Shown here in pieces: positions 43,553 through 51,928 of a DNA stretch of 64,000 nucleotides. The DNA is from Yersinia mollaretii ATCC 43969 (GTDB taxonomy: Bacteria > Pseudomonadota > Gammaproteobacteria > Enterobacterales > Enterobacteriaceae): positions 248,001-312,000 of the forward strand of contig NZ_CP054043.1 of the NCBI RefSeq assembly GCF_013282725.1. The letters are read 5' to 3'. Every line of letters starts with the position of its first letter. The first letter of the stretch is position 1. The translations under genes and the position numbers were made by a program. The notes below the pieces were generated by a model. That model made no database searches. It worked only from the letters and a program-made list of their open reading frames with translations, and was not told the origin of the DNA.

Positions 43553-45108
43553 CGTTTTATTTTCTCTATAAATGTTGTTCTTCTCACTAAATGGTAAAAT
43601 GGATTAAGTGTATTAAAATTATACAATTCGAGACCGAATGTATTTTTCTCTTTTAAACTTAAATGGTTATAAACCGCATCAATTGAAGGGAAAATATAAT
43701 AGTCAATAGGGGACTTATTTAAGCTATCCATACGAATAGCAATACTGATATCTGGAACTGACAAATGATTAAACCTGATTTTCCATCTTAAGCTATTCCC
43801 TGATAACCGCTGGCACCGAGCAAGATTGACAGATAAAGTGAATTCATCATTGATATTTAAAATCCCTTCTGTGGGCGAATCACTAACCCACCCATTAGAT
43901 TTATAAATATTTTCAATAATAGTCTCGATTACAGAAGAATGAACTCCCTTCAGAACTTTATTGGTTTCCAGGTAGGTATAGTCCTGCCTTGGGTTGTATC
44001 CGATAAGGCTATATACTCGTAGCAAGCTACCAAATCGGGAACGATAAGTACTACTTGATGGCAACAACTCCTCCTCGTCTATTATAATCCCTGACAAACG
44101 CCCTCTTTTAATCAAAAGAATACTCAGTTTCTCCAATAATTCATCATCAGTAAAAATTACCATTCTTGATGCTATAATTTCTTGCGCAAGATTAAATTTA
44201 TCAATACTGATGATAGGTTCATATGCTCCATTGAACCTTACCCATTCATCTTCGGGGTTATTGACATGCCGTTGTTTCAGTTTAAACGAGGTTTTGTTAT
44301 AGATACTGTTACCGATATATTTTTCATTCGTGAGTATTTGGTGTATTTTCCCTCGGGTCCATTTATTTCCATTTTCAGCAAAAACGTTAGTTCGGTTTAA
44401 TTCTGTAGCAATAACAATTTCAGGTTTCCCTTCAAGGTTAAACATATCGAATATTTTATTGACAATGTTAATCTCCTCCAAAGGTCCTGGAGAGAGAATA
44501 ATACGATCAGTCTGGATACTTTTTCTCTGGCCGAATTCAAGTATTCCTTTTGGTACATGGTGCTCATCAATCAATAAGCGCCGTAACCCATAACCTGCCA
44601 CTCCTCCTTGATGGTAGCCTCTTTTAATTAAATTAACCTGCCCCAGGAATACTTTTTCAGAAAGGTTTCGACTATAACTTGCTGCCCCATGTCGCGAAAA
44701 TGACAACCCGAGCATAAACATTTCAGGATGCTCCTCTGAAAATGGCTCTGCACAATAGATAATTTTCACGCCATTTTTACGAAGTAAGTGTGAGTAATGC
44801 CCAGCTTCATCCGCATCCTGGAAACGTCCAAATCGACTCACATCGTAAACAAGAATAGCTGAAATGGTTATTTTCTTATTAATAACATCATCGAGTAATG
44901 CCTTTAATCCTGGTCTTCCTGAGATGTTCAGCCCACTTTTACCAGCATCATTATAAGTATGAATGATCGTGATATTATTTCTCAGTGAATATTCTCTTAT
45001 ATATTCAGATTGATTATCAAGAGAGTACTTCTGATGCTCCGTAGACATTCTTACATATTCTGCGGCCAAAACTCTTTTAATACTTTCCTGTGGGGATGAT
45101 GGAACCAT
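43549..45108 (-). CDS. Large serine recombinase (resolvase/integrase family)
   Basis: About 519 residues. The catalytic domain shows YVRMSTEHQKYSLDNQ (nucleophile Ser22), TYNDAGKSGLNISGRPGLKA, ILVYDVSRFGRFQDADEAGH and GLSFSRHGAASYSRNLSEK. The recombinase domain follows at about 170-290 (GYGLRRLLID, WTRGKIHQILTNEKYIGN), then a long C-terminal part without an obvious Cys zinc-ribbon. I chose the ATG at 45108, behind GAGG; one at 45129 lacks a site. It should cut and rejoin DNA at paired sites, probably moving this module. It is the first gene of a three-gene operon; the promoter should lie in 45109-45458. Confidence 0.9.
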   Translation of the reverse strand: MVPSSPQESIKRVLAAEYVRMSTEHQKYSLDNQSEYIREYSLRNNITIIHTYNDAGKSGLNISGRPGLKALLDDVINKKITISAILVYDVSRFGRFQDADEAGHYSHLLRKNGVKIIYCAEPFSEEHPEMFMLGLSFSRHGAASYSRNLSEKVFLGQVNLIKRGYHQGGVAGYGLRRLLIDEHHVPKGILEFGQRKSIQTDRIILSPGPLEEINIVNKIFDMFNLEGKPEIVIATELNRTNVFAENGNKWTRGKIHQILTNEKYIGNSIYNKTSFKLKQRHVNNPEDEWVRFNGAYEPIISIDKFNLAQEIIASRMVIFTDDELLEKLSILLIKRGRLSGIIIDEEELLPSSSTYRSRFGSLLRVYSLIGYNPRQDYTYLETNKVLKGVHSSVIETIIENIYKSNGWVSDSPTEGILNINDEFTLSVNLARCQRLSGNSLRWKIRFNHLSVPDISIAIRMDSLNKSPIDYYIFPSIDAVYNHLSLKEKNTFGLELYNFNTLNPFYHLVRRTTFIEKIKR

Positions 45109-45458
45109 TTTTAACCTCAACTTGTTCATGAATTAAAATGGTTGATCGATTTGAATTTTCTTTAAAGCTTTATTTGTTAGAAACAAAATCAACATTGAGA
45201 GTTATCAATAAACAGTAAATTAAGACACTACAAATACGATAATTTTCAAACTATACATTCAATTAGATGTCTATATTACTGCTGTTTCAACATTTAAATC
45301 CTCATGGAAAATTGAATTATCATTGTAATATCTAATCATTATTAATTAAACTTCAAAAACCAGTGAAATACATTAAGTAATGAGAGTCACAGACTCAACC
45401 GAAACAATAAACTCTCTAAGTATTAGTTAAGACAAAAGAATGTATATATTTACTCTAT
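45109..45458. other. AT-rich leader of the recombinase operon
   Basis: 350 bases without a gene, very AT-rich, upstream of the recombinase start. It likely holds its promoter and, given the adjacent repeats, regulatory or attachment sequences. No clear -35/-10 pair was chosen. Confidence 0.4.
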
Positions 45459-45546
45459 AAATGATTAAATGATTAAATGATTAAATGATTAAATGATTAA
45501 ATGATTAAATGATTAAATGATTAAATGATTAAATGATTAAATGATT
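45459..45546. repeat. Eleven tandem copies of an 8-bp repeat (aaatgatt)
   Basis: Eleven perfect head-to-tail copies, followed by a partial copy leading directly into a 25-bp palindrome. Iterons of this sort next to ParB-type genes can be partition or replication sites; the count may also vary by slippage. It lies 350 bases upstream of the recombinase gene. Confidence 0.9.
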
Positions 45547-45571
45547 AAATAAAGTTAATTTAACTTTATTT
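45547..45571. repeat. Perfect 25-bp palindrome beside the 8-bp repeat array
   Basis: AAATAAAGTTAA and TTAACTTTATTT flank a single T. A palindrome of this size is a natural binding site for a dimeric helix-turn-helix protein such as the two ParB-like proteins encoded nearby; parS sites are palindromes of similar length. The binding is inferred. Confidence 0.85.
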
Positions 45572-45672
45572 AAAGAGCTATATTACTTTAGTGAAATAAC
45601 AATGGTGCTATTTAATATACCTCATCAATCTTTGTGTCATAAACCACCGAGATTATTTATCAAAAGATCTCT

Positions 45673-45768
45673 ATGACTCGTTTAGCCTCCCGCTTTGGCC
45701 AGGTGAACTCGGTTCGCCGTGACCGCCCCCTGACCCAAGATGAGTTAGCCTACTATGTCCCTAGCGTA
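45673..45768 (+). pseudogene. 5' fragment of a second DUF932 (YfjQ/YafZ) gene
   Basis: The first 32 codons (MTRLASRFGQVNSVRRDRPL, then DELAYYVPSV) closely match the start of the intact DUF932 gene at 51929, with roughly 88 percent identical bases by eye over 96 bases. The match stops abruptly at about 45768, where IS21-type DNA begins. It is either a partial duplication or the remains of a second island copy. Confidence 0.8.
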
Positions 45769-45990
45769 GCATCGGCAGAAGTGGGAGTACCCCATTGCCA
45801 GCTCCCCGGCCTGAGCCTTGTACTCCATCCACAGCAGTTGCCGCGTCACGCCAGACTTTCTCATCTCGGTGTCGAAGTGAAGCAGATCCGGCATCACCCG
45901 CCCTGACAGCAGCGTGCTTTTTGCCGGGAATATCAACTTTTCAAGGGCGTCATGTGATATCGCTTCAGGTAAGGGCCATGGCAGTGACGT
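45769..45990 (-). pseudogene. Internal fragment of an IS21-family IstA transposase
   Basis: Minus-strand translation gives WPLPEAISHDALEKLIFP, then HFDTEMRKSGVTRQLLWMEY and YSHFCRCY, the pattern of the IstA N-terminal region. Both ends are truncated, and there is no IstB helper. It abuts the DUF932 fragment directly. Confidence 0.7.
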
Positions 45991-46207
45991 TGCATTAAAG
46001 CGTGATAGAAGTTAATGAACTGATTTTCAGCGTCAGCCCGATGCAACGGTTGGTCAGCTTCTTGTCGAACTTGAACTGAAGGATCTTAAAACAGGTTTCC
46101 ATGGGACTCCTGGCTTTTCTCTTTTTGGGCATCGATTCCTCCATTGGCGTAAAAATCAGCAATGGAGACCGTGCAAGAAAGAGTTAATTCCCGGAGTGAT
46201 CGGAAAG
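45991..46207. other. Decayed mobile-element DNA
   Basis: About 200 bases. The minus strand includes a short IS-like stretch (PMETCFKILQFKFDKKLTNR), possibly from a different transposase family, with no intact frame. It bridges the IS21 fragment and an interrupted plus-strand frame. Confidence 0.35.
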
Positions 46208-46456
46208 ATGCCAAACCGTGATCGATTTAGACGCCATTTTGCAATCGATATCAACCGCTTCCTTCCTATTTATCTGGGCACCAATAAATTAGCCGTGTGT
46301 TAGCAGGAATATGGCGAGTTCCCAGATGATGACGATGTGTTTCATCCACTGCGTAGTGCACTGGAGGCCTCATTTCAATCAGAGACCATATCCAGTAACA
46401 TTTTCGATCAAGTACTCACTACAGATATTCCCCCTCAAATCTTAATATCAAGGTAA
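46208..46456 (+). pseudogene. Unidentified 83-codon gene with an internal TAG
   Basis: The frame starts MPNRDRFRRHFAIDINRFLP, has a TAG at 46301-46303, and resumes with EYGEFPDDDDVFHPLRSALE to the stop at 46456. Sense-codon quality is good on both sides of the TAG, suggesting a recently broken island gene. Family not recognised. Confidence 0.4.
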
Positions 46457-46506
46457 TATTTATCGATTCGGCCAACAGATAATTGGCCTATAAGTCATTA
46501 CATTGA

Positions 46507-46848
46507 TTATTTTCCCTGTCCCATTTTGATTATCTCTTGTCCTGATAAAAAACAATCATACGGTGTTACTGCATAGAGCAGCCGAATGCGATAGTTATCA
46601 CTACTCTGTGCTGACAACTGGCTAGCAGTAAACTCAGCCACGCTTAATTTTTTTCCCTTCTCGGCCGGGTTTGCAATATCTGCTGCTTTTTTCATCGGAC
46701 TCATATGGTCAGGGGCTGAACCGTTAAAATCGGTAAATATTTGCACAGCCTGCTGTTGTGCTACTGTGCCCTCTGGACAGAGGGCCGCATAAGTATTACC
46801 TACACCCATAAAAACCATCGCTATACACCCTGCTATTTTTTTCTTCAT
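46507..46848 (-). CDS. Small exported protein
   Basis: About 113 residues with a signal peptide (KIAGCIAMVFMGVGNTYA) and two Cys in the mature part (ALCPEG, YDCFLSG). It is the third gene of a short leftward operon, 13 bases after the preceding stop. Function unknown. All three products are envelope proteins, suggesting a small secreted or membrane system. Confidence 0.6.
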   Translation of the reverse strand: MKKKIAGCIAMVFMGVGNTYAALCPEGTVAQQQAVQIFTDFNGSAPDHMSPMKKAADIANPAEKGKKLSVAEFTASQLSAQSSDNYRIRLLYAVTPYDCFLSGQEIIKMGQGK

Positions 46849-46861
46849 TTTTATTTCCTTA

Positions 46862-47110
46862 TCACGATGTGGTGACATTCCCTGTATTCATGTTGTAAAA
46901 CACAATATGGGGACAGGTTACTGTGTTTCTGAGCAATACCGAAAACTGGTATTTATTACGTGTTTCATAGAAACACACTTTTGATATCGGTTCTGGCCCG
47001 TTTTGCATTCCGATATTTTTTGCATACACCTTATTAGAGTAATTATTGGCATAGGCTGATGTAAGGGGCAGGCACAACAAGGCACTAATAAGCAGAGTAT
47101 TTATTCTCAT
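46862..47110 (-). CDS. Small exported protein
   Basis: 82 residues: signal peptide (RINTLLISALLCLPLTSAYA), then a short mature part with two Cys (SKVCFYE, VTCPHIV). I chose the ATG at 47110, which overlaps the preceding gene stop by 4 bases. Not recognised. Confidence 0.6.
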   Translation of the reverse strand: MRINTLLISALLCLPLTSAYANNYSNKVYAKNIGMQNGPEPISKVCFYETRNKYQFSVLLRNTVTCPHIVFYNMNTGNVTTS

Positions 47111-47421
47111 ACGGGTAATCCTGCAAGATTGGAGGCGGCAATAAATCCGACCATCCAGCCAATAAACTGTGGACCTATCGCCCAAAAAATACGGGCACCG
47201 ATAACCTGTTGCGTGGTACCCAAAACCACATCAGGCCTTAACCATAGCCGCAATAAATTGCCAATGAAAATACCTAACGCGGGTACCAGGACAAAGGCCA
47301 GGACCGCTCCTGATGTATGTAAAAATCCCTGAATACGTGGGTCAAAATATGCTGCCAATATCCCTACCAGGCTTGACAGCGTTATACACATTGCAAGTGG
47401 CACAGCCTCTTCTCCTTTCAT
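47107..47421 (-). CDS. Small inner-membrane protein
   Basis: 104 residues with about three transmembrane helices (LAMCITLSSLVGILAAYF, LAFVLVPALGIFIGNLL, IGPQFIGWMVGFIAA). First gene of the three-gene operon. An alternative start ten codons in is possible. Not recognised; possibly a pilus- or conjugation-like accessory, without firm evidence. Confidence 0.6.
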   Translation of the reverse strand: MKGEEAVPLAMCITLSSLVGILAAYFDPRIQGFLHTSGAVLAFVLVPALGIFIGNLLRLWLRPDVVLGTTQQVIGARIFWAIGPQFIGWMVGFIAASNLAGLPV

Positions 47422-47723
47422 CCTCGAGTTCTAAGCGCCAGGTACAGATATCACCCCAGGCACGAAACATTACCGATGCATTGCAATGCATCTATCGTAT
47501 TGATTTAAAATAACTATTAATAAATTAAAACAGCTTATTTTTTTTCAAAATAAGGTTTCGAACGAGTGTATCGACAGTGAGGAATGAAAGATAATTGGTA
47601 ATACAGATCAATTTTCGTTTATTGATCTGTTTAACCGATCGATACACCGCAACAAAGGCATATGCGGCTCTACGGGTCACATAAGAAGGCACTGTCATTC
47701 AGTGTTAAGCAAGGTCTGGCCTG
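47422..47723. other. Promoter region of the small-envelope-protein operon
   Basis: About 300 bases containing GATC-rich element copy 2. No ORF supported. It should carry the leftward promoter of 47421 and the end of the gene at 47724. Confidence 0.4.
47590..47644 (-). repeat. GATC-rich element, copy 2 of 3
   Basis: On the minus strand: GATCGGTTAAACAGATCAAT, then ATTGATCTGT and ATTAT. It matches copy 3 at 52774-52825 and continues to match for about 25 bases beyond (CGATACACT-GTT). It lies about 170 bases upstream of the small-envelope-protein operon and in the same orientation. Confidence 0.6.
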
Positions 47724-48362
47724 TCACGGACAGTCTGTCCAAGTGTTATAGAAAGCAAAGAAGAGATATTCATCAGTCAACCTTGAGACGGCTGGATGGG
47801 TTAAAAACCAGTCATTGATCGTGCCCTGGAGTTCTGAGTATCTGTTTGAGGAAAGGTGTAACCAGGTGGGTATCGTTCCGTATTGCGCCAACGAGTAGAA
47901 AATCATCAATGCGAGTTGTTCACGTAATTGATGACAGGTTACCGCTCTGGCAATACGCTCAAGGTACCGATGACACGGAGTAAAACGTAAACGATCACAT
48001 TCATTCATCAACAAGCTGAAATACGGACATGCTCTGTTAAGTAAGGGATAGTCATCAATATTCGTTGATGTACGGCCACGACGGTTATGCCTGTCTGAAG
48101 ACCGGGATTTGAGAGTCGTCAGGGTTGGCAAGAGAATACGGGGGAAAAGCATCAGGTCAGCCATTGCAACACCATCAGACAACACGGAAACCATGCTTAT
48201 CTGAAGGTAGCGTCGATGCGCACTCAGCCGTTGACCGGTATGCATGTCCCAGCCTGTACAGGCATTAAATTCAGCCTGACAGGCCTTTTTAAGCGCTTTT
48301 GTCGATGTGGTGGTATACACAGTAATATCCTTTTGGACAGGGCTTCCTCTCAACAACGCCAT
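47724..48362 (-). CDS. Island protein of unknown function
   Basis: About 212 residues, basic and Arg/Leu-rich, no signal peptide or membrane segment (NRRGRTSTNIDDYPLLNRAC, YSLAQYGTIPTWLHLSSNRY). I chose the ATG at 48362, behind AAGGTG. The frame could start seven codons earlier. It is the last gene of the leftward group YagK-like, AlpA, this gene. It may be a replication or regulatory protein of the island; unrecognised. Confidence 0.55.
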   Translation of the reverse strand: MALLRGSPVQKDITVYTTTSTKALKKACQAEFNACTGWDMHTGQRLSAHRRYLQISMVSVLSDGVAMADLMLFPRILLPTLTTLKSRSSDRHNRRGRTSTNIDDYPLLNRACPYFSLLMNECDRLRFTPCHRYLERIARAVTCHQLREQLALMIFYSLAQYGTIPTWLHLSSNRYSELQGTINDWFLTHPAVSRLTDEYLFFAFYNTWTDCP

Positions 48363-48499
48363 CACCTTGAGCCATACACACAACTGAGGATATTAACGCA
48401 GTAGATAAGTCAGGCGAGTATGAGTAAAGGGGAGAAAATGATGAGGGCTGAACAGATAACGAATAGGTAATAACAAAAGAAAAGAGTAGGTCCGTTTAT

Positions 48500-48712
48500 T
48501 TAGCTATTCCGGGAGTCCTTTATTTTATTCAAAAGCCAGACTTCCACCTCACTTTTCAACCATCGTGAGCTCCGGCCAAGTTTAATCGGCTTTGGAAATA
48601 ACCCGTCCTTTATCAGTTTATAAAACCATTTATCGGTAAGGCCTGTGAATTCAGTGATAAAGACCATATCGATCATTTGGTCATTCAGTAATGTAGATGA
48701 GTATGTATCCAT
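48500..48712 (-). CDS. alpA: AlpA-family helix-turn-helix regulator
   Basis: 70 residues with the AlpA pattern: DMVFITEFTGLTDKWFYKLI (first helix-turn-helix), then GLFPKPIKLGRSSRWLKSEV and a Trp-Leu end. AlpA/Vis proteins activate integrase or late genes in P4-type satellites. It is placed just downstream of a YagK/YfjJ-type gene, as usual in P4-like islands. The GATC-rich elements are candidate sites. Confidence 0.9.
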   Translation of the reverse strand: MDTYSSTLLNDQMIDMVFITEFTGLTDKWFYKLIKDGLFPKPIKLGRSSRWLKSEVEVWLLNKIKDSRNS

Positions 48713-48852
48713 TATAAAATACCTTATGTAAAGGAACCCATCGGAAGTGACGTGGTTCCGGTCATAAGGTTTGGGGATGTCGTAAAATAAAATACTGCAA
48801 TGAACATCATTGTAATCTAAAAACGAAAATCAAGGTGTAGAGTACACTGATA

Positions 48853-49431
48853 TTAATAATGGCGCCGCCTTCCTCTCACACTTCTCTCTGGTAGAGAGCT
48901 TACCCCATAGACTCTCCCATTTTCCTTTTGGTTCTGTTTCGCCAGATAACTCAAAATATATTTCATACCAGCAATACCTTTGTGATTTCTGTAATCAATT
49001 ATCTGCTCCCCTCTAATAAAATAATGTTCTTTAGGTTCACATCGATGAGCATACCCCTCCCCCCTAGTTATTACTTCCCAGCGATTGCTGATATCCGCGA
49101 ACGTTGGCCACACTTTACTTCTGATTTGTCCGTTAAGGTAAAATGCAGCGTGAATATGAAGTCCATGTGTCTGGGTTTGTTCCAGAACCCAGATGTAACC
49201 GGATAAACCCTTTATGTTTTTAATCTCAATGAGTAACTGAACCATATCCGCGGTGATGCCATGTATATCTTGACAACTAAATTCATGTGAATCTTTTCGG
49301 TAGGCAAAATCCACTCTAAGCATGAGAATCTTAGAATAATTTTTAAAAATCTGATCAAGATGATTGTTAATATTACGCTGCAAGGTCACATCCATGTCGT
49401 AATAAGGATTAACTACAGAGCTACGTTTCAT
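48853..49431 (-). CDS. Inovirus Gp2/YagK-YfjJ family protein
   Basis: 192 residues with a HUH-like motif (QTHGLHIHAAFYLNGQIRS), a preceding acidic/aromatic region (MLRVDFAYRKDSHEF) and KGIAGMKYILSYLAKQNQ. These match the YagK/YfjJ C-terminal domain, related to inovirus Gp2 replication proteins. It probably nicks or binds DNA for island replication. Basic C-terminus (SVRGRRRHY). Confidence 0.85.
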   Translation of the reverse strand: MKRSSVVNPYYDMDVTLQRNINNHLDQIFKNYSKILMLRVDFAYRKDSHEFSCQDIHGITADMVQLLIEIKNIKGLSGYIWVLEQTQTHGLHIHAAFYLNGQIRSKVWPTFADISNRWEVITRGEGYAHRCEPKEHYFIRGEQIIDYRNHKGIAGMKYILSYLAKQNQKENGRVYGVSSLPERSVRGRRRHY

Positions 49432-49898
49432 TTTTATCCCAGTGTAAGATTGAAATTCATAATAAGAGGATTGAGTGTATTTATTAAAAGGGAGGCATTT
49501 AATTGTTGTAATATGGATATGACATGGGAGTTGAGTGAATAAGTCTGCGAGAGTAAATCCCCCTCTGACTATGAGGCAGGTGAGTGGGTACTGTATGTTC
49601 TGACGAGGAATGGTTTAATCTGATGACTTCTATATAAAATATCAGTAATAACCTTATTTCTGTTACACATTGTTATCCAGTTCTACTTCATATCATTCAT
49701 TTTTTGCATAAGTTACATGTATTGTTCCGTAGGTGTGTCGCTTATGCGGGCTGTTACATACACGCTATGTCGGTCATCATTACGTCTAAATGACGAGAAT
49801 TTTATGCTTAAAACATGACAATATGCACAGAAAAAACCTACAATTTTACGGTAAAATTACGGCGTAATTACTGCCAATATGAATGAAGGATATAATAA
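49432..49898. other. Divergent promoter region
   Basis: 467 AT-rich bases between the leftward YagK-like gene and the rightward gene at 49899. Both promoters should lie here. The strongest cue is the AT-rich run 49790-49870; no exact box is claimed. No ORF supported. Confidence 0.4.
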
Positions 49899-50777
49899 AT
49901 GGGCAATGAAAGTGATCAATTTAAGGGAGTCAACTCATCTGAATTACGAGAGTGTTTTTTCTATATTGCATACCTAATTGAAAATGGAATCATTTCACGT
50001 TGTCATATGAAAGAAAATGATAATCCAGAAAATATATGTACTTATATAAATGAAAAAATCAGGAGGCATTATAATCATGATGTTTTTGAAATGAATAACT
50101 TCGTTATCGAAATGGTTTGTGAATCTAAAAAGTCCATTCTCCCATTAAGTGAGTTCGATTGGATAAAAAATGACAGCCGTATTTGTTTATGGATGTGGTA
50201 TAAATGTCTCAGTCCGTATAGAGAAAATAAAGTCCTATATACATACCCGGATGAAAACTCAAGATTTAATAAAATAATTGATTACTTCGATAGATTAAAT
50301 CTTTCTGAACATGGAAAAAAGAATTACATGGATAGCTATAAAAATGATTGGGGCCATATATTTAAACAGAAAAAACCGCTATCTTTACTAGATGAAAAGA
50401 GTGAGGAGGAATGCACTCACATTTGGAATTATCTCAGTAAAGAAAAATATGGCATCAATGAAATATTCATTCCGATTAATCAGGGGGAACGTTATTTAGC
50501 CATTATTGGATATTTTGACTGTATTTGTAACACTCCAGATAAAAAAGAGAATCTGGAAAGAAAGATCAATGCATTACTTTCGCAACGTCGTCACCGCCAA
50601 AAGAAAGGACAGAATAATGTAAATAAACATTTTTACCTTAAAAAAGAAACCGATTTGCGACTAAAAACCATGTTAAAAGACAGTGGTAAAACACTAGATG
50701 TATTCATTAATGACTTACTGGAGCAAGAATATAATATAAAATATAACACTAGAAAAATTGAGAAACATAAAACCTGA
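49899..50777 (+). CDS. Unidentified island protein with a ribbon-helix-helix-like C-terminus
   Basis: 292 residues. The N-terminal two thirds are acidic/aromatic and not recognised (MWYKCLSPYRENKVLYTYPD). The last 60 residues (HFYLKKETDLRLKTMLKDSG, KTLDVFINDLLEQEY) look like a ribbon-helix-helix with a basic approach, a small DNA-binding fold. AAGGA lies about 10 bases before the ATG. It stands at the position where P4-like islands often carry variable cargo, including defence genes; no defence motif is visible. AT-rich compared with the flanking island genes. Confidence 0.6.
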   Translation: MGNESDQFKGVNSSELRECFFYIAYLIENGIISRCHMKENDNPENICTYINEKIRRHYNHDVFEMNNFVIEMVCESKKSILPLSEFDWIKNDSRICLWMWYKCLSPYRENKVLYTYPDENSRFNKIIDYFDRLNLSEHGKKNYMDSYKNDWGHIFKQKKPLSLLDEKSEEECTHIWNYLSKEKYGINEIFIPINQGERYLAIIGYFDCICNTPDKKENLERKINALLSQRRHRQKKGQNNVNKHFYLKKETDLRLKTMLKDSGKTLDVFINDLLEQEYNIKYNTRKIEKHKT

Positions 50778-50839
50778 CAATACACATCTAAATCCCTGTT
50801 CAAATAAATCTCACGTCTATATTACCTACATGAACAAAC

Positions 50840-50866
50840 AAAGGCGTATTGTAGAACTACGCCTTT
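50840..50866 (+). repeat. Hairpin AAAGGCGTA/TACGCCTTT before the GTPase gene
   Basis: A perfect 9-bp stem with a 9-base loop, ending 29 bases before the GTPase start. The T-run is short (TTT), so it is either a weak terminator of the preceding gene or a leader structure. See the related hairpins before 54629 and 56733. Confidence 0.65.
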
Positions 50867-50895
50867 ACACATAAAAATGTTTATGAAGGTAAATA

Positions 50896-51780
50896 ATGAC
50901 AAAGAAAAACGTATTAAATAAACTCTACTTGCCCCTGAGTATTCTGCCATCAGATATCGCACAGACAATTATTCAGCATCTTGAGGGTATTATCAATTAT
51001 GAGCCCGTCATCGGTATCATGGGTAAAACCGGTGCAGGGAAGTCGAGTCTCTGTAATGCAATATTCTCTCAACCACTCTCGCCCACCAGCAATGTTCATG
51101 CCTGCACGCGGAAGGCGAAATCCTTCCGGCTCAGTATCGGCTCCCGGCAGATGACCATTATTGACTTACCTGGGGTCGGTGAGAGCAGTGACAGAGATAA
51201 AGAATATCAAGACCTCTATGAGCAGTGGTTACCCAAACTAGATCTGATTATATGGGTAATAAAAGCGGATGACCGTGCGCTTTCTGTCGATCAACATTTT
51301 TACCAGAATGTCATATGCGCAGTCCCGGAATATCAAGACAAAGTTGTTTTTGTCTTGAATCAGGTTGATAAAATTGAACCCTGCAGAGAATGGGACAGTA
51401 TTCAAAATTGCCCGTCCTCAGAACAGAAAAACACTATTGCGCTAAAAATACGCGCGGTTGAAGGCGCTATGGGATATCCACGCCATGCTATTAAGGCAGT
51501 ATCAGCCGTTTATGGTTATAACCTTCCAGCAATGATAGAAAATATTATCTATGCTTTACCCCGCACCGCCACCAGCTGTTTTACCACACAAATCAGACCT
51601 GCATTTAAATCTGAATCGATTGAAAAAAAGGCCCGACAGGATTTTAGTGAAACGATGGAGCACGCCTTTGACCGGGCAGTGGAACAGATAACCTTGCCAA
51701 AATTGGTGATAAAAGCGGTTAAGGCAGCAAGGGATGCGATTGTTTCAATGGCATCGTCACTCTGGTCTTTCTTCTTTTGA
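50896..51780 (+). CDS. YfjP/YeeP-type GTPase (HSR1-related)
   Basis: 294 residues. G1 loop GKTGAGKSS (about 43-51), G3 DLPGVGESSD, G4 NQVDKIEPC. The C-terminal 80 residues are amphipathic and end with a short hydrophobic stretch (SMASSLWSFFF), suggesting membrane contact. It is the usual first gene of the YfjP-YfjQ-KlcA-RadC-CbtA module of P4-like islands. The role is unknown; related GTPases bind ribosomes or act in abortive infection. Confidence 0.88.
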   Translation: MTKKNVLNKLYLPLSILPSDIAQTIIQHLEGIINYEPVIGIMGKTGAGKSSLCNAIFSQPLSPTSNVHACTRKAKSFRLSIGSRQMTIIDLPGVGESSDRDKEYQDLYEQWLPKLDLIIWVIKADDRALSVDQHFYQNVICAVPEYQDKVVFVLNQVDKIEPCREWDSIQNCPSSEQKNTIALKIRAVEGAMGYPRHAIKAVSAVYGYNLPAMIENIIYALPRTATSCFTTQIRPAFKSESIEKKARQDFSETMEHAFDRAVEQITLPKLVIKAVKAARDAIVSMASSLWSFFF

Positions 51781-51873
51781 TTTTATATCTCCAAGCATGC
51801 TCTTTGGCCCAGCACGACCTACACACACCCCCATTTTAAAGCCTGCATACCTGAATCCACTTCATCACATTTT

Positions 51874-51901
51874 AGCCACTTCGCTATAGAAGTGGCTTTT
51901 T
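51874..51901 (+). terminator. Intrinsic terminator between GTPase and DUF932 genes
   Basis: AGCCACTTC and GAAGTGGCT flank a 6-base loop and are followed by five T. It ends the GTPase transcript. The DUF932 start is 28 bases further, so it may also work as an attenuator of read-through. Confidence 0.85.
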
Positions 51902-51928
51902 ATACCCATATTTATTAAGGAAATTATC

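Noticed and set aside
45459..45546. CRISPR-like array
   Set aside because: The 8-bp units are directly adjacent with no spacers, and no cas genes are nearby.
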